11,334 nt of DNA, taken from assembly GCA_016210705.1 (NCBI GenBank), contig JACQTR010000036.1, positions 1-11,334 of the forward strand, read 5' to 3'. This document shows positions 1 through 7,126 of this stretch, one piece after another; the stretch's first letter is position 1; each line of letters starts with the position of its first letter. Position numbers and translations under genes: made by a program. The stretch comes from Chloroflexota bacterium (GTDB lineage Bacteria > Chloroflexota > Dehalococcoidia > JACQTR01). Below the pieces are notes generated by a model. It made no database searches. It saw only the letters and a program-made list of their open reading frames with translations, and was not told the origin of the DNA.

Positions 1-753
1 AACGAGATCGGCACCATCGAACCCATAGCCGATATCGCCAGAGTAATACGGAGTCGAGCCAAGGCTTTGGGGCACCAGATCATATTTCACACTGACGCTG
101 TTCAGGCCCCCGGGGCACTAGAGTTAAACGTGGATCAGTTGGGTGTGGATATGCTAAGCCTCTCCTCCCATAAATTTTATGGGCCCAAAGGGGTGGGCGT
201 GCTCTATATCCGCCGCGCCACCCCCTTTATGCCTCAGCAGACAGGCGGGGGCCAAGAACGCCATCGAAGGGCGGGAACTGAGAATACGGCAGGTGTCGTG
301 GGCACCGCGGTGGCGCTACAGATGGCGGCCGAACGTAAAGATTCCAATAGCGCCCATTGTCGCCGATTGCGAGATCGCCTCATTCAGGGCATCCAATCCA
401 CCATCGATCGCTCTCGCCTTAATGGTCACCCCACGCAACGCCTCCCCAATAACGTGAACTTCGCCTTTGAATTCGTGGAAGGAGAGTCAATCCTCCTCAA
501 TCTGGACATGGCGGGGGTGGCGGCCTCCAGCGGCAGTGCCTGTACCTCGGCCTCTTTGGAGCCCTCGCACGTCCTCATTGCCATTGGCCTCTCTGCCGAA
601 ATCGCCCATGGCAGCCTGCGCCTTACTGTAGGCATCGATAATACCGAGGAGGAAATAGATTACGTACTATCCCTGCTGCCAGGCATAGTGGCCAAGCTGA
701 GAGCCATGTCGCCCTTGGCCGCCGGGGCCTTAACCGAGACCGGAGGAGTCTAA
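1..753 (+). CDS. Cysteine desulfurase, NifS/IscS family (5'-truncated by the window edge)
   Basis: This PLP enzyme takes sulfur from L-cysteine, leaving alanine, and holds it as a persulfide for Fe-S cluster assembly in the cytoplasm. The reading frame is open from base 1 and begins inside the conserved stretch NEIGTIEPIADIARVIR, so roughly the first 140 residues of a ~390-residue protein lie outside the window; 250 residues are seen. Visible marks are HTDAVQAPG, SLSSHKFYGPKGVG with the PLP-binding lysine (residue 58 of the fragment), the GGGQERHRRAGTEN motif, and SSGSACTSASLEPSHVL with the catalytic cysteine (residue 181, codon 541-543) in the long mobile loop typical of group I (NifS/IscS) rather than SufS enzymes. 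An in-frame TTG at base 67 is not a start, since homology continues upstream. The scaffold gene begins 2 bases after the stop, so the two are surely co-transcribed. Whether to call it nifS or iscS cannot be decided here. Confidence 0.96.
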   Translation, partial: NEIGTIEPIADIARVIRSRAKALGHQIIFHTDAVQAPGALELNVDQLGVDMLSLSSHKFYGPKGVGVLYIRRATPFMPQQTGGGQERHRRAGTENTAGVVGTAVALQMAAERKDSNSAHCRRLRDRLIQGIQSTIDRSRLNGHPTQRLPNNVNFAFEFVEGESILLNLDMAGVAASSGSACTSASLEPSHVLIAIGLSAEIAHGSLRLTVGIDNTEEEIDYVLSLLPGIVAKLRAMSPLAAGALTETGGV

Positions 754-755
754 AA

Positions 756-1127
756 ATGTATAGCGACTTAGTCATGGAGCACTTTGCCAACCCCCGTAAC
801 GTGGGGTCCATGCCCGACCCCGATGGCGTTGGCCTCATGGGCAATCCCGTCTGCGGTGACTTGATGAAGATTTTCATCAAAGTCGAGGATGATCGCATTA
901 CTGACATAAAATTCCAAACCTTTGGTTGCGGGGCCGCCATTGCCACCAGCAGTATGGTTACCGAGATGGTTAAAGGTAAGACCATTGATGAGGCCTTAGC
1001 CATCACCAACCGCACCGTGGCCGAGGCGCTTGGAGGGCTTCCTGCCAACAAGATGCACTGCTCCAACCTGGCCGCCGATGCCCTCCATAAGGCTATCGAA
1101 GACTACAAAAGCAAGGTTGCAGCCTAG
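756..1127 (+). CDS. Fe-S cluster assembly scaffold, IscU/NifU N-terminal type
   Basis: This is the scaffold on which [2Fe-2S] clusters are built from sulfur delivered by the upstream desulfurase. It is a single-domain protein of 123 residues with the three conserved cysteines: C33 in NPVCGD (with D35, the conserved aspartate), C58 in FGCGAAIATSS, and C102 in KMHCSNLA with H101 before it. It has neither the insertion typical of SufU nor the C-terminal domains of full NifU. The HscA-recognition motif LPPVK of proteobacterial IscU is replaced by LPANK, so the HscA/HscB chaperone step is probably not used in the same way; this is inference. A strong ribosome binding site, GGAGGAG (742-748), sits inside the end of the desulfurase gene, 7 bases before the ATG. 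The pair forms the core of an Fe-S assembly operon. Confidence 0.95.
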   Translation: MYSDLVMEHFANPRNVGSMPDPDGVGLMGNPVCGDLMKIFIKVEDDRITDIKFQTFGCGAAIATSSMVTEMVKGKTIDEALAITNRTVAEALGGLPANKMHCSNLAADALHKAIEDYKSKVAA

Positions 1128-1149
1128 TTTGGCCCATTGAGGAAGACCC

Positions 1150-1734
1150 GTGATGCTCACCAGCGATAGGTCTCACTTCTTCGGAGGCCAAGAGGAAGAA
1201 GAGGATATAGGGCTCACTTTAGAAGCTCAAATAGAGGCCCTGAAGCGACACTGGGCGAAGGGCAAAGAGCTAGAAGCCCGTGTTTCTTCCTTGATGGAGG
1301 CAGAAGAATGGAAGCGAGAGGCGGAGGTGATGGTGGCGGGGATCCCCGATAGCGCCGATCTCCTTTCTGCCCTTCTGAAAACCCCCTCGGTCAAAGAAGC
1401 CCAGGAAATCTTGAGCCAGGTTGTAGAGCTAGTCACCTCAAAAGCTCAGGCAGAGGTTAAGCCAAAGGTTCCCCCTACAACCACAGAAAAGGTAACAGAA
1501 ACTCCCTCAACCTATATTGAGGATGCCACACACTTAATTAAGCGGATGCCCGGCTCACCAAAAGAAAGAGAGGAGCTGGAGACAAGCCTCCAAGCGTTAC
1601 GCCAAGAACTGGATCGGCCCCATCCCCGCTGGCTCGAGGTACGAAAGCACGTCATCACTTTAGCCGGCTCTGATAAAGAAATCTTCTTCGCAGTATTACC
1701 CTGGCTCTTAGAGGCCCCAGAGACGATTAGTTAA
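1150..1734 (+). CDS. Hypothetical acidic helical protein, 194 aa
   Basis: I do not recognise this protein. It follows the Fe-S scaffold by 22 bases on the same strand and probably belongs to that operon. A GAGGA site (1139-1143) stands upstream of adjacent GTG (1150) and ATG (1153) codons; the ATG, with 9-base spacing, is as likely a start as the GTG. The protein has an acidic patch near residues 15-19, a charged, probably helical and coiled-coil-prone section at about 22-100, a Pro/Thr/Lys-rich linker at about 103-121, and a second helical section at 122-188 with a hydrophobic, aromatic end (EIFFAVLPWLL). There is no signal peptide, membrane segment, cysteine or catalytic motif. Two helical domains on a flexible linker suggest a protein-binding or adaptor role, but no function can be assigned. 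Length, an uninterrupted frame and the plausible ribosome binding site support a real gene. Confidence 0.8.
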   Translation: MMLTSDRSHFFGGQEEEEDIGLTLEAQIEALKRHWAKGKELEARVSSLMEAEEWKREAEVMVAGIPDSADLLSALLKTPSVKEAQEILSQVVELVTSKAQAEVKPKVPPTTTEKVTETPSTYIEDATHLIKRMPGSPKEREELETSLQALRQELDRPHPRWLEVRKHVITLAGSDKEIFFAVLPWLLEAPETIS

Positions 1735-1739
1735 AGAGT

Positions 1740-2564
1740 TTAGGAAGCAGGTACGGGTACGGCGCTGGGCTTGGGCACCGCAGCCTCACCCTTAATAGCC
1801 TCTACCAAGCGATAGGCTCTTTCCACCGCTTCCTCGGCTCCTTCTAGAACCAAGACCACCGAACCCTCCGAGCCGCCAATGCCTCCCGACGCTACATGGG
1901 TTGCTGTTACCCCAGTCAAGACCTTTAAAGCCTGTGTCTCGGTTATCACCTTAGCCGTCACCAAAGGCATAAGGCCTACCTTCATGCCCATGCTATATTT
2001 AACGCGGCGGATGCCCACTTTTGAGGCGGCCTGAATTACGGAGGGAATGAGCTTTTCCAGGCCCACGGGGGCAATGAGGTAGGACCCCCTAGAGATCAGG
2101 ATAGATAGGACGGAGCCAATGGTACCTCCCGTCTCACCCCCCAACAGAATGCCCGCATTGCCCTCAATATCTACGGCATTGGCCCCTTTTATGAAGACAT
2201 CTTCAGCATCAAAACCCCTAACGGCCTCCTCCAAAGCCTCATCCACTACTTGACCCTGGCGGATGACGTAGGGCTTCAGCATAACCCCCCTGGGGGTGAC
2301 CCGAAGGCGCCCGTCGGTGATGATCCCCGCCGCATATTCGGCCTTGGGAACGACGATCCCTATGAGCTCCTCAGCCACAAAGGCGTTGGTGGTGCCACGA
2401 GCAACAATGACTGTTCCTTGGTTCAAAGCCCTTTTTACCTCGGGTAAGGCGGCCACCCCTTTGCCAATAAGTCGTTTGGATTCGGCAGGGGTGAGAACTA
2501 CGGCGGCGCAAGTGGATCCTAGGGATGGCCCCTCTTCTGAGAGGCTAGAAACTTCGTAAAACAC
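1740..2564 (-). CDS. Glycine-rich protein of unknown function, 274 aa
   Basis: The only minus-strand gene in the window. It looks like a conserved cytoplasmic protein, but I cannot name a function. It starts at GTG (2562-2564) with a good GGAGGG site (2569-2574) 4 bases upstream. Residues 23-70 (LTPAESKRLIGKGVAALPEV and then VARGTTNAFVAEEL) form an alpha/beta section. Residues 121-172 carry DVFIKGANAVD, a glycine cluster GGETGGTIGS (142-151) and SYLIAPVGLEKLIPSV, a pattern that could bind a phosphate or nucleotide. Residues 215-260 contain HVASGGIGGSEGSVVLVLEG followed by an amphipathic helix, loosely like a ferredoxin-like or BMC-type alpha/beta unit; this is only an impression. The tail from 261 is Pro/Val/Ala-rich and probably disordered. 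There are no membrane segments, and C19 is the only cysteine. It converges on the 194-aa gene with a 5-base gap and no terminator hairpin, and has its own promoter. Confidence 0.85.
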   Translation of the reverse strand: MFYEVSSLSEEGPSLGSTCAAVVLTPAESKRLIGKGVAALPEVKRALNQGTVIVARGTTNAFVAEELIGIVVPKAEYAAGIITDGRLRVTPRGVMLKPYVIRQGQVVDEALEEAVRGFDAEDVFIKGANAVDIEGNAGILLGGETGGTIGSVLSILISRGSYLIAPVGLEKLIPSVIQAASKVGIRRVKYSMGMKVGLMPLVTAKVITETQALKVLTGVTATHVASGGIGGSEGSVVLVLEGAEEAVERAYRLVEAIKGEAAVPKPSAVPVPAS

Positions 2565-2585
2565 GCTTCCCTCCGTCCGATAGAC

Positions 2586-2605
2586 CTAATCCCTAGGCAT
2601 ATTAG
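2586..2605. promoter_or_regulatory. Operator-like inverted repeat over the minus-strand promoter
   Basis: CTAAT (2586-2590) and ATTAG (2601-2605) are inverted copies separated by 10 bases, and the spacer contains the palindrome CCTAGG (2592-2597), off-centre by one base. The element covers the -10 box and expected start site of the minus-strand gene, where a repressor would act. The arms are short and could occur by chance. Confidence 0.25.
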
Positions 2606-2628
2606 CACGCCCAGCTGAATTCTTACAA
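2599..2628 (-). promoter_or_regulatory. Putative sigma-70-type promoter for the 274-aa minus-strand gene
   Basis: Read on the minus strand, TTGTAA (2623-2628, 4 of 6 matches to TTGACA) is followed after 18 bases by TAATAT (2599-2604, 4 of 6 matches to TATAAT). Transcription would begin near 2592, giving a leader of about 27 bases with the GGAGGG ribosome binding site. The position between two divergent genes fits, but it is a match by eye only. Confidence 0.5.
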
Positions 2629-2641
2629 CTGATTTCTCTGG

Positions 2642-2670
2642 TTGCTGGCCAATGTGGTTTGCGCTATAAT
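2642..2670 (+). promoter_or_regulatory. Putative promoter of the polysaccharide operon (near-leaderless)
   Basis: TTGCTG (2642-2647) and a perfect TATAAT (2665-2670) are separated by 17 bases, the ideal spacing. The expected transcription start is about 2677, only 4 bases before the GTG at 2681, and no Shine-Dalgarno sequence lies between. The glycosyltransferase message would therefore be leaderless or nearly so. The exact -10 match and spacing make this the best promoter candidate in the window. Confidence 0.65.
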
Positions 2671-2680
2671 CCCCCTCGAA

Positions 2681-3628
2681 GTGCTGGACCTGGCCATCGT
2701 CATCGTCAGTTACAATGTCTCATCCTTCCTCGAAGGGTGTCTACGCTCTCTTTATGCCAGCCAAGGGATAACCTTCCAAGTATGCGTGGTGGACAACGAT
2801 TCCGCTGACGACAGCGTGGACATGGTTAAAAAGGAGTTCCCCCAGGCTGTCGTAGTGGCAAGCGCCATCAATGGCGGTTATGCCTTCGGCAATAACTTAG
2901 GCCTAAAGCGATTGGGGTATACTTCCCAACCTCCACCGCCAGCTCGTTACGCCTTGCTCCTTAACCCCGATACTCTTCTCGGCCCTCATAGCTTAAAGGA
3001 TATGGTGGATTTTATGGACGCGCATCCCGAGGCGGGAGTGGCTGGCCCCAAGCTGGTGCGTCCCGATGGCAGCTTGGACTTGGCCTGCCGCCGCAGCTTC
3101 CCCACCCCAATGGTCGCCCTTTGCCAAATGCTGGGACTAGCCAAGCTTTTCCCCAAGAGCTCACACCTAGCTCGTTATAACCTTACCTATTTGGACCCCG
3201 ACGCCATGGCCGAGGTGGATTCAGTGGTCGGGGCCTTCATGATGGTACGCAGTCAAACCATCGAGGAGGTGGGGCTCCTGGGCGAGGAATTTTTCCTTTA
3301 CGGAGAGGACCTGGATTGGGCCTTTCGCATCAAGGAGAAAGGCTGGAAGGTCTACTACAACCCCGCCGTCACCGTTGTCCACTATAAGGGTGAGAGTAGC
3401 CGTCAATATAGCCAGCGGGCAAATCGAGAGTTTTATCGAGCTATGCGTCTGTTCTATCGTAAGCATTATGCCAAGGGCACTTTTTTTCTTCTAGGCTGGC
3501 TGATCACCTGCGCCATTTACCTGGGAGGACTCCTGGCCTATCTTCGCAACCTTCTCCGTCCCCAGAGGCGCAAGGGGGTTGGCTCAGCCCGATCGATCAA
3601 AAGACCAAAGGGAGCCCTGGAGCTCTAG
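2681..3628 (+). CDS. Glycosyltransferase family 2, rhamnosyltransferase-like
   Basis: This enzyme probably moves a sugar from a nucleotide-sugar donor to a growing surface polysaccharide or lipid-linked glycan at the inner face of the membrane. The GT-A fold is plain: AIVIVSYN (5-12), VVDNDSADDS (36-45, donor binding), INGGYAFGNNLGL (63-75), ALLLNPDT (91-98, the DxD-like metal site), VVGAFMMVR (182-190) and FLYGEDLDW (205-213), whose acidic residues include the likely catalytic base. The order resembles WbbL-type rhamnosyltransferases; donor and acceptor are not known. One hydrophobic segment (about 267-288) and a basic tail suggest C-terminal membrane anchoring. I chose GTG 2681 (315 aa) because the homology starts there; the in-frame TTG at 2642 overlaps the -35 box and adds 13 residues that fit no part of the family. 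It is the first gene of the polysaccharide cluster; the next starts 14 bases after its stop. Confidence 0.92.
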   Translation: MLDLAIVIVSYNVSSFLEGCLRSLYASQGITFQVCVVDNDSADDSVDMVKKEFPQAVVVASAINGGYAFGNNLGLKRLGYTSQPPPPARYALLLNPDTLLGPHSLKDMVDFMDAHPEAGVAGPKLVRPDGSLDLACRRSFPTPMVALCQMLGLAKLFPKSSHLARYNLTYLDPDAMAEVDSVVGAFMMVRSQTIEEVGLLGEEFFLYGEDLDWAFRIKEKGWKVYYNPAVTVVHYKGESSRQYSQRANREFYRAMRLFYRKHYAKGTFFLLGWLITCAIYLGGLLAYLRNLLRPQRRKGVGSARSIKRPKGALEL

Positions 3629-3642
3629 ATCGTATTTTTATC

Positions 3643-5733
3643 GTGACAGCGAAATCCTTACCCCCCGGCGGCATCACAGCAAAGGAAACTTCCTCCTCCT
3701 CAGAAATAAAGGAGTTGGCTGGTTTTTTTACCCCCTTCTCAGTGGGTGTGCCCCAACCCTGGGTAGCTGACTACAAGGGCATTCGCTACCCCGGCGAGGT
3801 CATAGTGGCCGAGGCCTGGCAGGAGGAATGGGGGCAAAAGCTTATCCAGCCTGACCGCCACTTTCGTATCGTGGTGCTTACCGACCAGCAAGAGATTCCT
3901 CCCGATAGCATAAAAGACAGCCGCATTGCCCTCTGCGTCCCGGGAAAGCCATCAGTGCAAACCGAGCGAATGGCTCAGGAATATAGGGCTATTAAAGAAC
4001 GACGAGGGGCCTACGAGGTGAGAGACTCAAAAGAGGAAACCGCGGCGGTTCAGGAGCAGGAGATGACAGCTAGGCTAGGGGAGGAGCAACGACTCACTTA
4101 TGCCCAAGGCCAGGTTTGGAGCAAAGCGCCTATGGGTCTTGAGGGAAGCCAGGTGTTTGCCTCCACCGTTGACGAGGGGTTCAACCTACTAGCTCAGGCA
4201 CTTTTAGCCCACTGTTATGCCCAACGGCCCATCACCCTCCACCCCTTACCCCAGGTTTTGACACACCGTGAGGTAGGCCTAGTTTACGAGGGCCTCTTTG
4301 GGCCTAAAGGAGACCCTGCCGCTGAAAAAGCCGTAGGCGATTTTGCGGTGGCTTTGGGTCTGGCCCATCCATCCAATCCCCACCGCTTATCCTCTAAGGA
4401 TTGTCCCCTTTTCCCTATACTGGCGGCTAGGTTGGCCGAAGGCCAGGGGCATCTCTCAACAGGTGATTTGTACCTAGAACTTTCAGAACGCTATGGCCTA
4501 ACCTGGCCTCTTATCACCCTTTACCTTCTCACCTACGTCCACTACGCCGAGCCAGCGGTAGAACTCCACCTCAAGCCTAACCATGAGGTGATGTTATGGG
4601 ATCGAGAAAGGTTCAACGAAGATACACTTACTGCCCTCACCTGCCTCAGGGTTTGGTGGACTAAAGGGCTAGAAGAAAACTTCGATAGCCTTGTTTTAAG
4701 TAAGGATCCATGGTGGTGGCGAGTATACCCCTACGCCCAACTTATAAAAAAAGACTTGGAACAGGGTAACAGCCCGGAAGAGATGTCAAAGGGTGAGGAG
4801 CACTTGGTTGCCGCCCTTCACCAACTGGATGGGGCCATTACTGCGTTAAAAGGCGAGCTTAAGTCATCAGGGTTGGGGGTAGTGCCAGAGGTTATGAAGG
4901 AGGCTCTGCGACGCCTAGCTGGCCTATCGAAAGCCGCCAGCGGCGAGGATTTTTATGTCGCTGCGCGAAGGGAGTATAATACCCCTGAGGCTCTAGCCGC
5001 CGATATGGGGCTCTATGAAGGCCTAGCCCAATGGCGGGCCATAGCCTCGGAGGTCGTGGCGGTCAAAGCATATTTAGAAGAAGCGACGGTGGCTGAAGGC
5101 GAGATGGCTATGGATAGGGCCTCCCTTTTAGGGCAGTTGACCTTGACCAACCTACTGTCCCAGCCCCATCTCTGGCCCAGCGTTAAGGCCCTTTTTGATT
5201 GGTTTAAAACTCGTTACCGCACCGCTTATCAATCACATCACAGACGCTATCACCAAGAGTTGGCTAAATTGCACGAGGACTTAGAAGAGGCTAAACCTCA
5301 GCTCATGGCCCTAGCTCGTCTCAACTCCATCGTAGAGCTGGGCCCACCTCTTGGAGAGGAGCTCCAAGGGCAATACCTTCCGCTACTGACCATTACAGCC
5401 TCCTGCCCCGCTGGGAACAAGGAGGAAAGCCTGGCTGGGGAACAACCTTTATGCCCCCACTGTCGTTTATCAATGGGGGCAGAGACGCCGGCCAAAGGAG
5501 TGGGATACTTTTTGAAGCAATTGGCCAAGGCTTTAAGAAAGCAACAGCACCGCTTAAGCTCCGAGACCATTAGGCAGATTCTTGCCCAGAGGGGCGAGAG
5601 GCGCATCGACAGGTTTCTTAAGGTGGTTCAGGCTAGCGATTTATCCCCCTTGGTGAACACCCTAGATGATGAGCTAGTGACCTTCCTGCGCCAGTTGTTG
5701 GTGGCTCCCAAACCAGATAATGATGAAGGCTAA
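3643..5733 (+). CDS. Large soluble protein of unknown function, 696 aa; possible relative of the C-terminal part of DUF6079/PglY-type proteins
   Basis: I do not recognise this protein with confidence. It starts at GTG 3643, 14 bases after the glycosyltransferase stop, with no Shine-Dalgarno sequence, so translation may be coupled or initiate otherwise. Residues 1-80 are low in motif content. At 85-160 a beta strand (FRIVVLTD) leads into a charged helix. At 175-310 lies a helical, possibly winged-helix section (GFNLLAQALLAHCYAQRP; STGDLYLELSERYGLTWP). W357-W359 form a WWW cluster. Residues 375-575 are helical and charged. C588 and the pair C604-P-H-C607 recall a zinc knuckle with three ligands. 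The layout, and PLCPHC after a helix-rich stretch, recall the part that follows the ATPase in large DUF6079/PglY proteins of BREX systems. That is my memory of the family, unverified. No Walker A motif, signal peptide or membrane segment is visible. It overlaps the next gene by 14 bases, so it is expressed with polysaccharide genes. Confidence 0.85.
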   Translation: MTAKSLPPGGITAKETSSSSEIKELAGFFTPFSVGVPQPWVADYKGIRYPGEVIVAEAWQEEWGQKLIQPDRHFRIVVLTDQQEIPPDSIKDSRIALCVPGKPSVQTERMAQEYRAIKERRGAYEVRDSKEETAAVQEQEMTARLGEEQRLTYAQGQVWSKAPMGLEGSQVFASTVDEGFNLLAQALLAHCYAQRPITLHPLPQVLTHREVGLVYEGLFGPKGDPAAEKAVGDFAVALGLAHPSNPHRLSSKDCPLFPILAARLAEGQGHLSTGDLYLELSERYGLTWPLITLYLLTYVHYAEPAVELHLKPNHEVMLWDRERFNEDTLTALTCLRVWWTKGLEENFDSLVLSKDPWWWRVYPYAQLIKKDLEQGNSPEEMSKGEEHLVAALHQLDGAITALKGELKSSGLGVVPEVMKEALRRLAGLSKAASGEDFYVAARREYNTPEALAADMGLYEGLAQWRAIASEVVAVKAYLEEATVAEGEMAMDRASLLGQLTLTNLLSQPHLWPSVKALFDWFKTRYRTAYQSHHRRYHQELAKLHEDLEEAKPQLMALARLNSIVELGPPLGEELQGQYLPLLTITASCPAGNKEESLAGEQPLCPHCRLSMGAETPAKGVGYFLKQLAKALRKQQHRLSSETIRQILAQRGERRIDRFLKVVQASDLSPLVNTLDDELVTFLRQLLVAPKPDNDEG

Positions 5734-7126
5734 ATTGTTGGTGGCTTTCGGCTTAGTTATGGCTATCATTGATATAGCTATGATCATCTTCTCCATTAAC
5801 CTGGCCTATCGCTTGCGCTTCCAGAGCGGGCTCATAAGTTATACTATCTTTCATTCCTGGAGTAATTACATAGGGCTTGGCGTGTTAGAAGCCACCATCT
5901 ATCCCCTAGTTTTCGCCCTAAGGGGAATGTACCGTTTTAAGCGCAGCTTATCTGTAATCGATGAGTTGCAAAAGGTTTTCATCTCAGTGTCGGTAGGCTT
6001 TGTCCTCACTCTGGCAGCTAGCCCCTTCGTATTGCGCGATTTTGAGTATTCCCGCGCTCTCTTGGTCTTCGCATGGCTTTTAGCCATCCTACTCATTTGG
6101 GTAGCTCGGCTGGGGCAACATGGACTCTATCGCCTCCTTCTTCGTCGGGGCGCTATTGAAGACCGAGCCCTCATCGTGGGCACTGGGGAGATGGCCAAGG
6201 TGATTTGGCAAAAAATTCAGGGGGCGCCGGCTTTGGGCTATCGGCCCCTGGGCTTTGTTAGTGCCAACACCACCGCCGGAGAGTCTAGCCAAGTTACTCC
6301 CATTTTGGGAACTTCGGAGGAGTTAAGCACTATCGTTAGGCGCCATGGTGTTAGCGAGGTTATTATTGCCGAACCCTCCCTATCTCATCGACACATCATG
6401 GACATCGTAGACATGTGTCAAGGGGAGCAGGTAAATATCAAAGTCTTTCCCGACATCTTTCAGATTGTCTCCTCCGAGGTTACTACCACTGACCTGGACG
6501 GGTTGCCCATGGTCAGTGTCAGGGACGTGGCCCTTCGCGGCTGGAATTTAGCTTTAAAGCGGGGAGTAGACATACTCCTCAGCGGCGCAATCCTTATTAT
6601 CCTTTCACCACTCATGTGGCTGATAGCCCTATTGATTAAAGTAACATCGCCCGGGGCTCCAGTCTTGTACTTTCAAGAACGGGTAGGGCTAGATAGTAAA
6701 CCCTTTCCCGTGATAAAATTTCGCTCTATGATCCCTGGGGCTGAGACGGAGACGGGTCCCGTCTGGGCACACAAAGGAGACCCGCGCATTACCCGCTTAG
6801 GAGCTTTCCTACGCCGCTTCTCCCTGGATGAGGTGCCCCAATTCATTAACGTCTTTTTTGGTGAGATGAGTTTGGTAGGCCCCCGCCCCGAGCGCCCGCA
6901 TTTCGTGGAGCAGTTCAGCCAGCAAGTCCCCCACTATTTGGAGCGTCATCGGGTAAAAGCAGGGCTTACTGGCTGGGCCCAGGTTAACGGCTTACGGGGT
7001 AATGTCAGCATAGAGGAGCGCACCGCCTACGACCTCTGGTACGTAGAAAACTGGGACTTGGGTTTGGATTTCAAGATCATGCTACGCACCCTAATGGCTA
7101 TTTTTAGGGGCGAGAATGCATATTAA
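5720..7126 (+). CDS. Polyprenyl-phosphate sugar phosphotransferase (exopolysaccharide-initiating, WcaJ/WbaP-like)
   Basis: This membrane enzyme starts polysaccharide assembly by moving a sugar 1-phosphate from a UDP-sugar to undecaprenyl phosphate. The 468 residues have the full family layout: four membrane helices (about 6-29, 48-68, 86-105, 112-130); a Rossmann-like CoA_binding_3 section with LIVGTGEMAK (151-160) to about 250; a fifth hydrophobic segment (285-307), the re-entrant helix; and the catalytic bacterial sugar transferase domain. That domain shows KRGVD (280-284), VIKFRSM (331-337), SLDEVPQFINV with the catalytic D370-E371 pair, GEMSLVGPRPERP (381-393) and AGLTGWAQVNG (414-424). 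The C-terminus ENAY is usual for the family. The tandem ATG-ATG start (5720, 5723) lies inside the preceding gene without a clear ribosome site, which suggests translational coupling. It overlaps the next gene by 11 bases. The sugar cannot be read from the sequence. Confidence 0.95.
   Translation: MMKAKLLVAFGLVMAIIDIAMIIFSINLAYRLRFQSGLISYTIFHSWSNYIGLGVLEATIYPLVFALRGMYRFKRSLSVIDELQKVFISVSVGFVLTLAASPFVLRDFEYSRALLVFAWLLAILLIWVARLGQHGLYRLLLRRGAIEDRALIVGTGEMAKVIWQKIQGAPALGYRPLGFVSANTTAGESSQVTPILGTSEELSTIVRRHGVSEVIIAEPSLSHRHIMDIVDMCQGEQVNIKVFPDIFQIVSSEVTTTDLDGLPMVSVRDVALRGWNLALKRGVDILLSGAILIILSPLMWLIALLIKVTSPGAPVLYFQERVGLDSKPFPVIKFRSMIPGAETETGPVWAHKGDPRITRLGAFLRRFSLDEVPQFINVFFGEMSLVGPRPERPHFVEQFSQQVPHYLERHRVKAGLTGWAQVNGLRGNVSIEERTAYDLWYVENWDLGLDFKIMLRTLMAIFRGENAY

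Noticed and set aside
623..1066. 147-aa minus-strand open frame
   Set aside because: It spans the junction of the cysteine desulfurase and scaffold genes on the opposite strand; both plus-strand genes are firmly identified.
2250..2559. Two overlapping plus-strand open frames (65 and 87 aa)
   Set aside because: Both lie antisense to the well-supported 274-aa gene and show no family motifs.
3633..3643. TATTTT at 3633-3638 as a -10 box for a leaderless 696-aa gene
   Set aside because: It is only 4 bases from the GTG and no -35 box was found; coupling to the glycosyltransferase 14 bases upstream is simpler.
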